This document shows positions 7,757 to 15,443 of a DNA stretch of 49,014 nucleotides, piece after piece; positions within the stretch are counted from its first letter, which is position 1; every line of letters starts with the position of its first letter. The stretch spans positions 1 through 49,014 of the forward strand of contig CAVAUJ010000013.1 in assembly GCA_963591995.1 (NCBI GenBank). The letters run 5' to 3'. The position numbers and the translations under genes were made by a program. The notes under the pieces are model-generated. The model had not been told where the DNA came from and made no database searches. It saw only the letters and a program-made list of their open reading frames with translations. The stretch is from CAG-791 sp963591995. Lineage in GTDB: Bacteria; Bacillota; Clostridia; Lachnospirales; Lachnospiraceae.

Positions 7757-9361
7757 CTATCGCAGCACGATAAAGCTTTGCGGATCCAGCAGAATTCTCG
7801 TCCCGTCGCAGGAGCCGCTTCCGATTGTGAACAGCGTTTCCGTATGGGTTCCCCGGTCCTCGGCAGGGAGCATGACACTTCTTGCCGACGAGGACGGATT
7901 CACCGCCAGCAGCAGCGCACCTCTCCGGTAGACATACATCGGCTCCGTATCCTCCGCATAAACCGACGCAAAGCTCCCGTCTGCCTGCAGATCCTCCCAG
8001 GCATGGCGCAGCGCCAGAAGCTCCTTTACCGTGTGATAAATCGAATCCGCTCTTGCCTCTTCCCCTGCGACCGTGGGCGCATCCTCGGCCGGATCCACCG
8101 GCAGATAGAGCTTCTCCGGTGCAGCCGATGAAAAACCAAGGTTGGTACCCTCCTCCCATTGCATCGGGGTTCTGGTCCCGGTGCGGTTGTAACCGCCCTC
8201 CTTGGTCGGAAGGTGACGGTACCGCATGCCGATCTCATCGCCGTAATACAGGAACGGAACCCCCGGCATGGTGAACAGGAAGGCAAAGGCCAGACGCCTC
8301 TCCCTCTCGTCCAGATTCATGGTCAGCCGCGGCGTATCATGATTGCACGTGATGAAGCAGATATAGCCATCCTCTCTGGTGCTGGCATACATGCGCTCAT
8401 AGTCGTTCAGGAAGGAGCGAATCGAGCCGCCGGCATCCTTTTTGAAATACGTGCGGTCGACCACCCAGTCTGCCTTCCTGCCGTCCGTGTATCCCCTTCG
8501 GCTGACCACATGCGCGCCGTGATTGTTGTAATCCCGCAGGAGGTAGGAGCAAGGCCGGCTCCATCCGTCCAGCATGAAATCCATGTGGAATCCGGCCTTT
8601 AAGGAAAGCTCCGGATTGCTCCACTCCGAAACCATGGCCGCCTCCGGATAGTCGCGGTCCAGCATTCTGCGGACGTCTCTCCAGATGCGGGAGGTACCGG
8701 TTTTGCATTCGTCGTCCCCCTTGACCAGAGAATCCGCCATGTCCACGCGGAATCCGTCGCACCCAAGGTCGAGCCAGAAGCGCATGACATCCTTCATCGC
8801 CTCCTTGGTCGCAATGCAGGCCGGATCATCCATCGGCTTCTGCCAGGGCTGGTCCGGATGGAGAAAGCCGTAATTCAGCGCCGGCTGACATTTGAAGAAA
8901 TTCAGCATGTACGCGCCCTCGCGCTCGGCCTCTCCCGCCACGTAGGGGCGTCCCGCCATGCCGGCAAAAACGTCCATTGTCCATACATACCGGTCCGAAT
9001 ATTCGTTCTGCTCCGCCTTCTGGCTCTCCAGAAACCACGGATGCTCCTCCGATGTATGTCCGGGCACCAGATCCAGAAGAACGTGCATGCCCTTCCCGTG
9101 TGCCTTTCGGAACAGATTCACCAGATCCTCATTGGTGCCGTAGCGGGGTGCCGCCTTTTTGTAATTCCGCACGTCATACCCGGCATCCTTAAAAGGAGAA
9201 TCGTAGCAGGGATTGATCCAGAGGGCGTTGCAGCCCAGCTCCCTGATGTAGTCCAGCTTTGATGCAATTCCGTTGAAATCCCCGATTCCGTCTCCGTTGG
9301 AATCACAGAAGGATTGAGGATAAATCTCATAGAATACAGCGTCCTTCAGCCATGCCGGCAT
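7757..9361 (-). CDS. Cytoplasmic GH13 alpha-glucosidase
   Basis: 534-residue glycoside hydrolase of family 13 without signal peptide, so it acts on imported oligosaccharides (oligo-1,6-glucosidase or maltose/trehalose/sucrose-type alpha-glucosidase). Catalytic residues by motif: nucleophile D207 (GFRVDMAD), acid/base E246 (VSEW) and D342 (NHDTPR). A DSNGDGIGD calcium-loop-like sequence is at about 20-28. The SD GGGGAGGAC precedes the ATG. It has its own promoter-like sequence and a striking palindrome upstream, so it is likely regulated separately. Exact linkage specificity is not readable here. Confidence 0.9.
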   Translation of the reverse strand: MPAWLKDAVFYEIYPQSFCDSNGDGIGDFNGIASKLDYIRELGCNALWINPCYDSPFKDAGYDVRNYKKAAPRYGTNEDLVNLFRKAHGKGMHVLLDLVPGHTSEEHPWFLESQKAEQNEYSDRYVWTMDVFAGMAGRPYVAGEAEREGAYMLNFFKCQPALNYGFLHPDQPWQKPMDDPACIATKEAMKDVMRFWLDLGCDGFRVDMADSLVKGDDECKTGTSRIWRDVRRMLDRDYPEAAMVSEWSNPELSLKAGFHMDFMLDGWSRPCSYLLRDYNNHGAHVVSRRGYTDGRKADWVVDRTYFKKDAGGSIRSFLNDYERMYASTREDGYICFITCNHDTPRLTMNLDERERRLAFAFLFTMPGVPFLYYGDEIGMRYRHLPTKEGGYNRTGTRTPMQWEEGTNLGFSSAAPEKLYLPVDPAEDAPTVAGEEARADSIYHTVKELLALRHAWEDLQADGSFASVYAEDTEPMYVYRRGALLLAVNPSSSARSVMLPAEDRGTHTETLFTIGSGSCDGTRILLDPQSFIVLR

Positions 9362-9420
9362 CGCAATGTCCTCCCCGTTCCCATAATATCCAATGTCCTG
9401 TGAATGCTCCGTGTACTGCC

Positions 9421-9445
9421 GGTGTACGGAGAATTCTCCGACACC
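9421..9445. promoter_or_regulatory. Palindromic operator candidate before the GH13 gene
   Basis: A perfect 14-bp palindrome CGGAGAATTCTCCG (9427-9440) is flanked by GGTGT and ACACC, giving an almost complete 25-bp dyad. It starts just downstream of the predicted -10 box, over the expected transcription start, where a repressor would block initiation. The regulator is unknown. Confidence 0.5.
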
Positions 9446-9451
9446 ACTTCC

Positions 9452-9479
9452 ATTGTAGCGGTTTCGCCCCCCGAGACAA
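9452..9479 (-). promoter_or_regulatory. Predicted sigma-A promoter of the GH13 gene
   Basis: On the minus strand TTGTCT (9474-9479), a 16-base spacer and TACAAT (9452-9457). Start of transcription would fall near 9446, inside the palindrome. Confidence 0.55.
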
Positions 9480-9514
9480 GGAATATCCCTGTCTGTTTCC
9501 TGTTAAAAATCCGG

Positions 9515-10378
9515 TCAGGGCCGCAGCATTACGAAAACGCCGAAATTTCCCCGCCGCCCGTTGGTCACCCGGTGGCTGAAGAGGAGCTCCGGATTGCAGG
9601 CTGTGCAGACATCCGTCACATGGATGTGTTCCGGCAAAACCCCTGCCTCCTCCAGACCGATCCGGCAGGCGCTCCAAAGATGCAGCTGCACGTGCCCCGG
9701 ATTGCCGCGAAATTCCAGCAGCTCCTTCTCCCGTCCGGGGAATTCGCTCCGGAAGACCTCTGCCACATCCTCGCTGACCTCGTAATGCTCCCCGCAGATG
9801 GAGGGGCCGATTCCAACCAGCAGGTCCGCCGGATTCGAGCCGAATTCCTCCGCCATCTTCCGCACCGTTTTCGCGCCGATTCGCCCGGCCGTTCCCCTCC
9901 AGCCCGAATGGCTCACACCGACTGCTCGCCGCACCGGATCCACGAACAGCAGCGGCACACAGTCTGCGTAAAAGGTGGACAGCACCAGCCCCGGCTCGTT
10001 CGTGACGAGCCCGTCCGCGCTCTCCCACGGCACAGGGAACAAAAGTCCCGCTCCGCCGTCCTCCTTTCCCACGCGGATGACGTTGGTTTCGTGCACCTGA
10101 TGCGAGCACACGCAATGGGCAAGATCCGTTCCGAAGGCCGCTGCAACCCGCGAGAAATTCTCCAGCACGTTCTCCTTTGTATCGCCGCGTCCCACGGTCA
10201 GGTTCAAGGTGGCGAATTCGTTCCCGGAGACCCCGCCTCCGCGGGTGGAAATGAGGTGCATCGCCGTTTCATCCTGCTCCAGCGCCGGAAAAAACAAGGA
10301 TGGCAGCACGCTTCCATCCCGGTTCGCAAAGCTCCTCTCGCAAATCTCCGCCGCCGCTTTCTTCCGCAATATCTTCAT
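9515..10378 (-). CDS. pgeF: Peptidoglycan editing factor / polyphenol-oxidase-like protein
   Basis: 287-residue YfiH/YlmD (DUF152) family protein. The family binds a metal through Cys and His residues; the E. coli member is a cytoplasmic hydrolase that cleaves mis-incorporated L-Ser from UDP-MurNAc-L-Ser. Signature motifs are seen: SHQVHETNV, YADCVPLLF and SHSGWRGT (metal ligands His, Cys, His). Lies 138 bases downstream of pgi on the same strand, with a hairpin between, so it may have its own transcript or be read-through. Activity in this organism is inferred from family; older names call it a laccase-like multicopper protein, which the sequence does not support. Confidence 0.88.
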   Translation of the reverse strand: MKILRKKAAAEICERSFANRDGSVLPSLFFPALEQDETAMHLISTRGGGVSGNEFATLNLTVGRGDTKENVLENFSRVAAAFGTDLAHCVCSHQVHETNVIRVGKEDGGAGLLFPVPWESADGLVTNEPGLVLSTFYADCVPLLFVDPVRRAVGVSHSGWRGTAGRIGAKTVRKMAEEFGSNPADLLVGIGPSICGEHYEVSEDVAEVFRSEFPGREKELLEFRGNPGHVQLHLWSACRIGLEEAGVLPEHIHVTDVCTACNPELLFSHRVTNGRRGNFGVFVMLRP

Positions 10379-10430
10379 CCTGACCCCGCCGTTCTTCCGC
10401 CGCGCCCTCTCTGCGGCAGCTCTCCTTCAG

Positions 10431-10466
10431 AAAGGGCAGGCGGATGCAACCTCCGCCTGCCCCTTT
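10431..10466 (-). terminator. Hairpin after pgi
   Basis: Stem AAAGGGCAGGCGGA paired with TCCGCCTGCCCCTTT (one bulged base), 7-base loop. Only a weak pyrimidine run follows on the minus strand, so it may be a partial terminator or an mRNA 3' stabiliser between pgi and pgeF. Confidence 0.5.
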
Positions 10467-10516
10467 GCCGCCCCGTACCCGGAGCGGCCCTTCCCTCTGC
10501 AAGAAATCTCTCTGCA

Positions 10517-11869
10517 CTAATCCGCCAGTCTGGCCTTCAGCGCCTCGGTCTCTCCCTCAAAGCCCGGCTTTCCCAAAAGCGCGAACATGTTGTGCTTATA
10601 GGATTCCACGCCCGGCTGGTTAAACGGATTCACGGCCAGAAGATATCCGGATACGCCGCACGCGAATTCAAAGAAATAGAACAGCTGGCCCAGATACTCC
10701 TCGGTCTGCTCCGGAATCTGTACCATCAGGTTGGGAACACTGCCGTCCGTATGTGCAAGGATGGTTCCGTTCATGGCTGCCTCGTTTGCGAACTGCATGG
10801 TCTTGCCCGCAAGAAAGTTCAGACCGTCGAGATTCCCGGCATCCGCACCGATTGTGACATCCGCACGCGGCTTTTCCACATGCAGCACGGTCTCGAACAT
10901 GATGCGCGCTCCGTCCTGAATGAACTGCCCCATGGAGTGCAGATCCGTCGTCAGATCCACGCTGGCCGGGAAGAGTCCTCTCTTGTCCTTTCCTTCCGAC
11001 TCACCGTACAGCTGCTTCCACCACTCCGAGGTGTAATGCAGGGAAGGCTCATAATTGGCGAGAATCTCGACGGATTTGCCCTTGCGCAGGAAAATGTTGC
11101 GCAGCGCCGCATATTGCAGCGCATCATTGTCGGCATAATCCGACTCCAGTGCCAGCTTTCTGCCTTCCGCAGCGCCTGCCATCAGCTTGTCAATGTCCGC
11201 ACCGGACACTGCGATGGGCAGCAGACCGACGGCTGTCAGAACCGAGAACCGGCCGCCCACATCGTCCGGGATGACAAAGGTCTCATAGCCCTCCGCATCG
11301 GCCAGCGTCTTAAGGGCGCCTCTTGCCTTGTCCGTGGTGGCATAGATTCTCTTTGCCGCCCCTTCCTTGCCGTATTTCTTTTCCGCAAGATCGCGGAAGA
11401 GACGGAAGGCAATGGACGTCTCCGTCGTCGTTCCGGATTTGGAGATGACATTGATAGAGAAATCCCTCTCCCCGATCACCTCTACCAGGTGAGCCAGATA
11501 GGTCCCGCTGATGGAATTGCCCGCAAAATAAATCTCGGGTGTCTTCCGGATCTCTTTGGAAACGCTGTTGTAGAAGCTGTGCCGAAGGAAATTGATGGCT
11601 GCGCGGGCTCCCAGATAGGAGCCGCCGATGCCCAGCACCAGCAGAACCTCCGAATCCCCCTGAATCTTCTCTGCCGCCTTCTTGATGCGCGCGAATTCTT
11701 CCTTGTCATAATCCACCGGGAGGTTCACCCAGCCCAGGAAATCATTGCCCGCGCCGGTTCCGGATACCAGCAGCTCCTTCGCCGCCAGAACCTGGCTCTT
11801 CATGTTCTCGACCTCGTTCTCCGAAACGAAGCCCTTTGCCTTCGAATAATCAAAAGTTACCTTTGCCAT
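10517..11869 (-). CDS. pgi: Glucose-6-phosphate isomerase
   Basis: Interconverts glucose-6-phosphate and fructose-6-phosphate in glycolysis. At 450 residues it is the compact Firmicute type. Motifs: GIGGSYLGARAA, KSGTTTETSIAF (phosphate-binding SGTTTE) and the LHSMGQF region. The SD-like GGAGGTGTCCCCC lies before the ATG at 11869. The flanking gene upstream (murG) is divergent, and a promoter-like sequence is present 140 bases upstream. It supplies the same pathway as pyk in this block. No oddities. Confidence 0.97.
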   Translation of the reverse strand: MAKVTFDYSKAKGFVSENEVENMKSQVLAAKELLVSGTGAGNDFLGWVNLPVDYDKEEFARIKKAAEKIQGDSEVLLVLGIGGSYLGARAAINFLRHSFYNSVSKEIRKTPEIYFAGNSISGTYLAHLVEVIGERDFSINVISKSGTTTETSIAFRLFRDLAEKKYGKEGAAKRIYATTDKARGALKTLADAEGYETFVIPDDVGGRFSVLTAVGLLPIAVSGADIDKLMAGAAEGRKLALESDYADNDALQYAALRNIFLRKGKSVEILANYEPSLHYTSEWWKQLYGESEGKDKRGLFPASVDLTTDLHSMGQFIQDGARIMFETVLHVEKPRADVTIGADAGNLDGLNFLAGKTMQFANEAAMNGTILAHTDGSVPNLMVQIPEQTEEYLGQLFYFFEFACGVSGYLLAVNPFNQPGVESYKHNMFALLGKPGFEGETEALKARLAD

Positions 11870-12007
11870 TGGGGGACACCTCCTTGCACCCTGAAAACCG
11901 CGTCCTGCGCACGCACCGACTGCCTGCCGCCCGCTCGTACTTCTTCAGCGCTCTTCCCAAAAAAACACAGCCCCTGCCGTCTTTTTTTGACCGCTCTGAA
12001 CAAAAAC

Positions 12008-12036
12008 AGTTTATCAGCAGGGCATGGCAAGTGCAA
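12008..12036 (-). promoter_or_regulatory. Predicted pgi promoter
   Basis: Minus strand TTGCAC (12031-12036), 17-base spacer, TAAACT (12008-12013). Gives a leader of about 130 bases before pgi. The rest of the 393-base divergent gap 11870-12262 shows only T- and A-runs and the murG promoter. Confidence 0.5.
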
Positions 12037-12125
12037 GCGGCAACCCCCGGAAGTACCGGCCGGCATTGCCGCACATCCGCACCGGACGTTCCGCCGGGAA
12101 TCCCTTTGCAGCTGCACTTTTCCAG

Positions 12126-12155
12126 TTGGCGAACACCGTGCCGCAGGGTTATAAT
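12126..12155 (+). promoter_or_regulatory. Predicted murG promoter
   Basis: TTGGCG (12126-12131), an 18-base spacer and a perfect TATAAT (12150-12155). Leader of about 100 bases before murG. Confidence 0.55.
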
Positions 12156-12262
12156 TAATGTTTGTTCATTATCTGCTGACTTTGAAAAGACCTTGCACGG
12201 ATCCGGCGCTCTTCCCGATTGTCCCTTCGAAAAGCCTCGATGCGTCCGGCAGGAGGAATCCT

Positions 12263-13336
12263 ATGGCAAAGAGAATCGTATTGACAGGCGGCGGCACCGC
12301 CGGACATTGCACCCCGAATCTGGCGCTCCTTCCCTACCTGCAGGCTGCCGGCTTTGAGGTCGCCTACGTCGGATCCATCAGCGGCATTGAGCGCAGGCTC
12401 GTTGCGGATTACGGCATCCCTTATGAACCCATCGAAACCGGAAAGCTGCGCCGCTATTTTGATCCCCAGAATTTTTCCGATCCGTTCCGTGTCATCCAGG
12501 GTTATCGGGAGGCACATAAATTTCTGAAGAGCTTCGCGCCGGATGTCGTCTTTTCCAAGGGCGGTTATGTCGGTGTGCCGGTCGTACATGCCGCACACCG
12601 CCTGCACATTCCCTGCATCATTCACGAGTCGGACATGACGCCGGGACTTGCCAACAAGCTCTGCATCCCCTTTGCCGCAAAGATCTGCTGCAATTTCCCG
12701 GAGACGATGAAGAGCATTCCGGATGCCAAGGCGGTTCTCACCGGAACCCCCATCCGCGATGAGCTGCTGCACGGCAGCCGGGAGGCCGGACGGACAATGT
12801 GCGGTTTTCAGGATACGAAGCCGGTTCTGCTCATCATCGGCGGATCGCAGGGAGCCTCCTCCGTCAACAAGACCGTACGGGACAATCTGGACGCGCTTCT
12901 GGAGCGTTTCCAGATCGTCCACCTCTGCGGCAAGGACAAGATGGACAACCTCCTTCTGACCAGAGAGGGCTATCGCCAGTTTGAATATGTGAAGGATGAG
13001 CTCAAGGATCTCTATGCCATGGCCGATGTCGTCCTCTCGCGTGCAGGCGCCAACGCCATCTGCGAGCTGCTGGCCTTGAAAAAGCCCAATCTCCTGGTTC
13101 CCCTTCCCACCGGCCGCGGTGACCAGAAGCTCAATGCCGCTTCCTTTGAGGCACAGGGCTACAGCATCGTCGTTCAGGACGATGATCTCCCCGATGTCCT
13201 GCTCACCAAGCTCGATGAGCTCCTGAAAAACCGTGACCGCTACATCACTGCCATGGAGAAAAGCTCCCAGACCGATGCCAACCGCATCCTCCTCGATCTG
13301 ATCCGGCAGGTTGCCGCCGGGAAGAAATCTGTCTAA
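12263..13336 (+). CDS. murG: UDP-GlcNAc:undecaprenyl-PP-MurNAc-pentapeptide GlcNAc transferase
   Basis: Makes lipid II at the inner face of the membrane, the last cytoplasmic step of peptidoglycan synthesis. 357 residues from the ATG at 12263, fixed by a perfect AGGAGG at 12251-12256; the frame is open further upstream but without a ribosome site. N-terminal glycine loop TGGGTAGH, SKGGYVGVPVV and GGSQGA are the GT28 signatures; the C-terminal PLPTGRGDQKLNA segment is the donor-binding motif. Not inside a dcw cluster: it stands alone with a LOG gene downstream, as is common for this clade's stand-alone MurG (inference). Confidence 0.95.
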   Translation: MAKRIVLTGGGTAGHCTPNLALLPYLQAAGFEVAYVGSISGIERRLVADYGIPYEPIETGKLRRYFDPQNFSDPFRVIQGYREAHKFLKSFAPDVVFSKGGYVGVPVVHAAHRLHIPCIIHESDMTPGLANKLCIPFAAKICCNFPETMKSIPDAKAVLTGTPIRDELLHGSREAGRTMCGFQDTKPVLLIIGGSQGASSVNKTVRDNLDALLERFQIVHLCGKDKMDNLLLTREGYRQFEYVKDELKDLYAMADVVLSRAGANAICELLALKKPNLLVPLPTGRGDQKLNAASFEAQGYSIVVQDDDLPDVLLTKLDELLKNRDRYITAMEKSSQTDANRILLDLIRQVAAGKKSV

Positions 13337-13356
13337 GGAAACGGAAACGCCGGAAA

Positions 13357-13405
13357 TGCGGTTTTCCGCAGGAAGGAAGAAACCCGCGTATGCGGTTTCT
13401 CCGCA
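13357..13405. repeat. Two small tandem hairpins between murG and the LOG gene
   Basis: TGCGGTTTTCCGCA (13357-13370) and TGCGGTTTCTCCGCA (13391-13405) are near-identical 5-bp-stem hairpins, 34 bases apart, in the 96-base gap. They could modulate read-through or mRNA stability between the two genes. Confidence 0.45.
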
Positions 13406-13432
13406 GCACGTTTAAAAGAAAGAGGTACCTTT

Positions 13433-13975
13433 ATGAACATCACCGTATATCTCGGATCCATGGAGGGCAGCCGCCCGATCTACCGGGAGGCTGTCCGGGC
13501 GCTCGGCACCTGGATCGGCGAAAACGGACACACACTCGTTTACGGCGGCTCCGCCTGCGGATTGATGGGCGAGATCGCGCACAGCACCCTGCAGGCCGGC
13601 GGCGACGTCATCGGCATCGAACCGCAGTTCTTCATGGATCTGGAGGCGCAATATGACGGCCTCACAGAGCTCATCGTGACAAAGGACATGCGGGAGCGCA
13701 AGGCCGGCCTGATCGAGCGCGGCGATGCCTTCATCGCCTTCCCCGGCGGCACCGGCACGCTCGAGGAAATCTCCGAGGTCATGTCCATGGTCTCCCTCAA
13801 GCAGCTGTCTGCCCCCTGCATTCTCTACAATCTGGACGGCTACTACGACAGCCTCCGGGAGCTGCTGGACACCATGATCCGTGAAGGGCTCTCGGACAAG
13901 GAACGCCAGGAGGGCATTTATTTTGCCGATTCGCTCGAGGAGATCGGCAGGATTCTCCTGTCCAAAACCAGCTGA
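13433..13975 (+). CDS. LOG-family / TIGR00730 Rossmann-fold protein
   Basis: 180 residues. Family members (plant LOG, bacterial YvdD) release adenine-type bases from nucleoside 5'-monophosphates (cytokinin riboside 5'-monophosphate phosphoribohydrolase). The defining motif PGGTGTLEE is present, together with the N-terminal YLGSMEG phosphate loop, GGSACGLMG, and an Arg (KDMRERK) in the usual place. SD AAAGAGG precedes the ATG. Downstream of murG on the same strand, with two small hairpins between. The physiological substrate in this bacterium is unknown. Confidence 0.9.
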   Translation: MNITVYLGSMEGSRPIYREAVRALGTWIGENGHTLVYGGSACGLMGEIAHSTLQAGGDVIGIEPQFFMDLEAQYDGLTELIVTKDMRERKAGLIERGDAFIAFPGGTGTLEEISEVMSMVSLKQLSAPCILYNLDGYYDSLRELLDTMIREGLSDKERQEGIYFADSLEEIGRILLSKTS

Positions 13976-13979
13976 CGCA

Positions 13980-14027
13980 TCGTCTGCCGGCAAAATAACG
14001 GATACATCGTTTGCAAAACAACCGGCC
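13980..14027 (+). repeat. Dispersed ATCGTTTGCAAA repeat, site A (two units)
   Basis: A complete unit CATCGTTTGCAAAACAACC (14005-14023, ending in CCGGCC) is preceded by a degenerate unit starting CATCGTCTGC at about 13979. It lies right after the LOG stop codon in the gap between convergent genes. Confidence 0.7.
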
Positions 14028-14039
14028 CCATAACACAGG

Positions 14040-14073
14040 AAAGGGCAGCGGCACAATTCGGCCGCTGCCCTTT
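14040..14073. terminator. Bidirectional terminator between LOG gene and GH32 gene
   Basis: Perfect 13-bp stem AAAGGGCAGCGGC / GCCGCTGCCCTTT with an 8-base loop, A-run on the left and T-run on the right. Placed between convergent genes, it can stop transcription from both sides. Confidence 0.85.
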
Positions 14074-14114
14074 CTCATGTCTTTTTGTCTGCTCCGCCCG
14101 CGGAACCGCTCGCG

Positions 14115-15428
14115 TCAGCTCTCCCGCGGATAAATCACCTGACTCACGACATATTGCCCGTCGTTGATGAAAATCTCCACCAGGTTCCGCTCGGCGTAGA
14201 TCTCCAGCTCACAGTGCCCGCCGATGTACGGTGTCCTGCTCTGCCGGTGCCATACGGCGTCATCCGGCAGGCATCCGCTCCGATCCGTATACAGAATCCC
14301 GTCCCGCAATGCAATTTCGATGCCGTTGACGCGCATCGATTCTCCGTTCTGCAGCGCAGCGAGAATCCGGCAGCGTCCCTCCTTCGCAAGCAGCACGCCG
14401 TGCTCCAGCTCCGTCCGACAGTCCGCATCGGCAAAATAGGCCCGTACATTCGGATGCACCGGCGTAACCAGCTCTCCGTTTCTCTTCTCCACCAGCCTCG
14501 GCAGACACATCATGCCGTTCCATTGCTTTCCGCCGGAGGCCTCGTTGTCCTCCGCCCGCTGCGGCTGCGGCATGCGAACCCAGGCGATGACGGTTCTCCG
14601 CCCTTCCGCATCCAGATTGCTCTGCGGCGCATAAAGATCCAGTCCGTAATCCAGCAGTTTCTCCTCTTCCGGCAGAAGCGTCACCCTTCCGGTCGCCGGA
14701 TCAAAATCCACCCTTTGCAGCGTGCTCTGGCTCTCCGGGCAGTCCTCTCCGCTCCGGTTCCCCATGGGCGAGCAGATCAGCACATAGTCCTCCTCCAGCC
14801 GGAACAGATCCGGACATTCCAGTGTGTGTCCCAGCCGCGGATCCTCCAGACGGCCCGCATATTCCCATTTCTCTCCGTCTGCACTTCGATACAGCAGCAG
14901 CACGCCCGCCTTCTTCTCATGGGTGCTGCCAAGACACATATAGTAAACCTCCCCTTCCCGCCATACCTTGGGGTCCCGGCAATCTCCGGGATCCCCGATG
15001 GCGGTGTCAGTCATGGAGGGAATGACCTGCTTCTTGCCATGCAGATTGTCAAAGCGGTAGCCGTCCGCCGAACGGATCATCGCCTGTGACTGCAGGCAGA
15101 CACCGTCCTTTGCCGTATGGATATAGGACGGATCCTCCTGCAGATAATGAACCGCCGTGTAATACAGCAGCAGCTCGCCGTCCTTTTCCACCGCGCTTCC
15201 GGAGAAAACACCGTTCGCATCAAAATCTCTGGTGGGATAGAGGGCCACGCCCACATGCTGCCAGTGAATCAGATCCTTGCTGACCGCGTGCCCCCAATGC
15301 ATGGTGCCCCAGATGGGCTCATAGGGAAAATATTGATAGAACAGATGATATTCGCCCCTGTACCAGATGAAGCCGTTGGGATCGTTGATCCAGTTCCCCG
15401 GGGCCTTAAGATGTAAAATGTTCTGCAT
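14115..15428 (-). CDS. GH32 sucrose-6-phosphate hydrolase / beta-fructofuranosidase
   Basis: 437-residue cytoplasmic invertase-type enzyme cutting sucrose, sucrose-phosphate or short fructans. Five-bladed GH32 signatures: NDPNG at about 15-19 with the nucleophile Asp, RDPKVW (transition-state Asp) and ECPDLF (acid/base Glu). No signal peptide. Last gene of the sugar operon, 15 bases after the GH13 amylosucrase-like gene, with a terminator beyond it. Because the uptake system here is an ABC type and not a PTS, free sucrose or a fructo-oligosaccharide is a likelier substrate than sucrose-6-phosphate (inference). Confidence 0.93.
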   Translation of the reverse strand: MQNILHLKAPGNWINDPNGFIWYRGEYHLFYQYFPYEPIWGTMHWGHAVSKDLIHWQHVGVALYPTRDFDANGVFSGSAVEKDGELLLYYTAVHYLQEDPSYIHTAKDGVCLQSQAMIRSADGYRFDNLHGKKQVIPSMTDTAIGDPGDCRDPKVWREGEVYYMCLGSTHEKKAGVLLLYRSADGEKWEYAGRLEDPRLGHTLECPDLFRLEEDYVLICSPMGNRSGEDCPESQSTLQRVDFDPATGRVTLLPEEEKLLDYGLDLYAPQSNLDAEGRRTVIAWVRMPQPQRAEDNEASGGKQWNGMMCLPRLVEKRNGELVTPVHPNVRAYFADADCRTELEHGVLLAKEGRCRILAALQNGESMRVNGIEIALRDGILYTDRSGCLPDDAVWHRQSRTPYIGGHCELEIYAERNLVEIFINDGQYVVSQVIYPRES

Positions 15429-15443
15429 ACCGCATCCGTCTCC

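Noticed and set aside
9404..12154. 916-codon plus-strand frame opposite pgeF and pgi
   Set aside because: Antisense shadow of two certain genes; low-complexity, no family motifs.
12155..12922. 255-codon minus-strand frame opposite murG
   Set aside because: Antisense shadow; murG has a perfect ribosome site and GT28 motifs.
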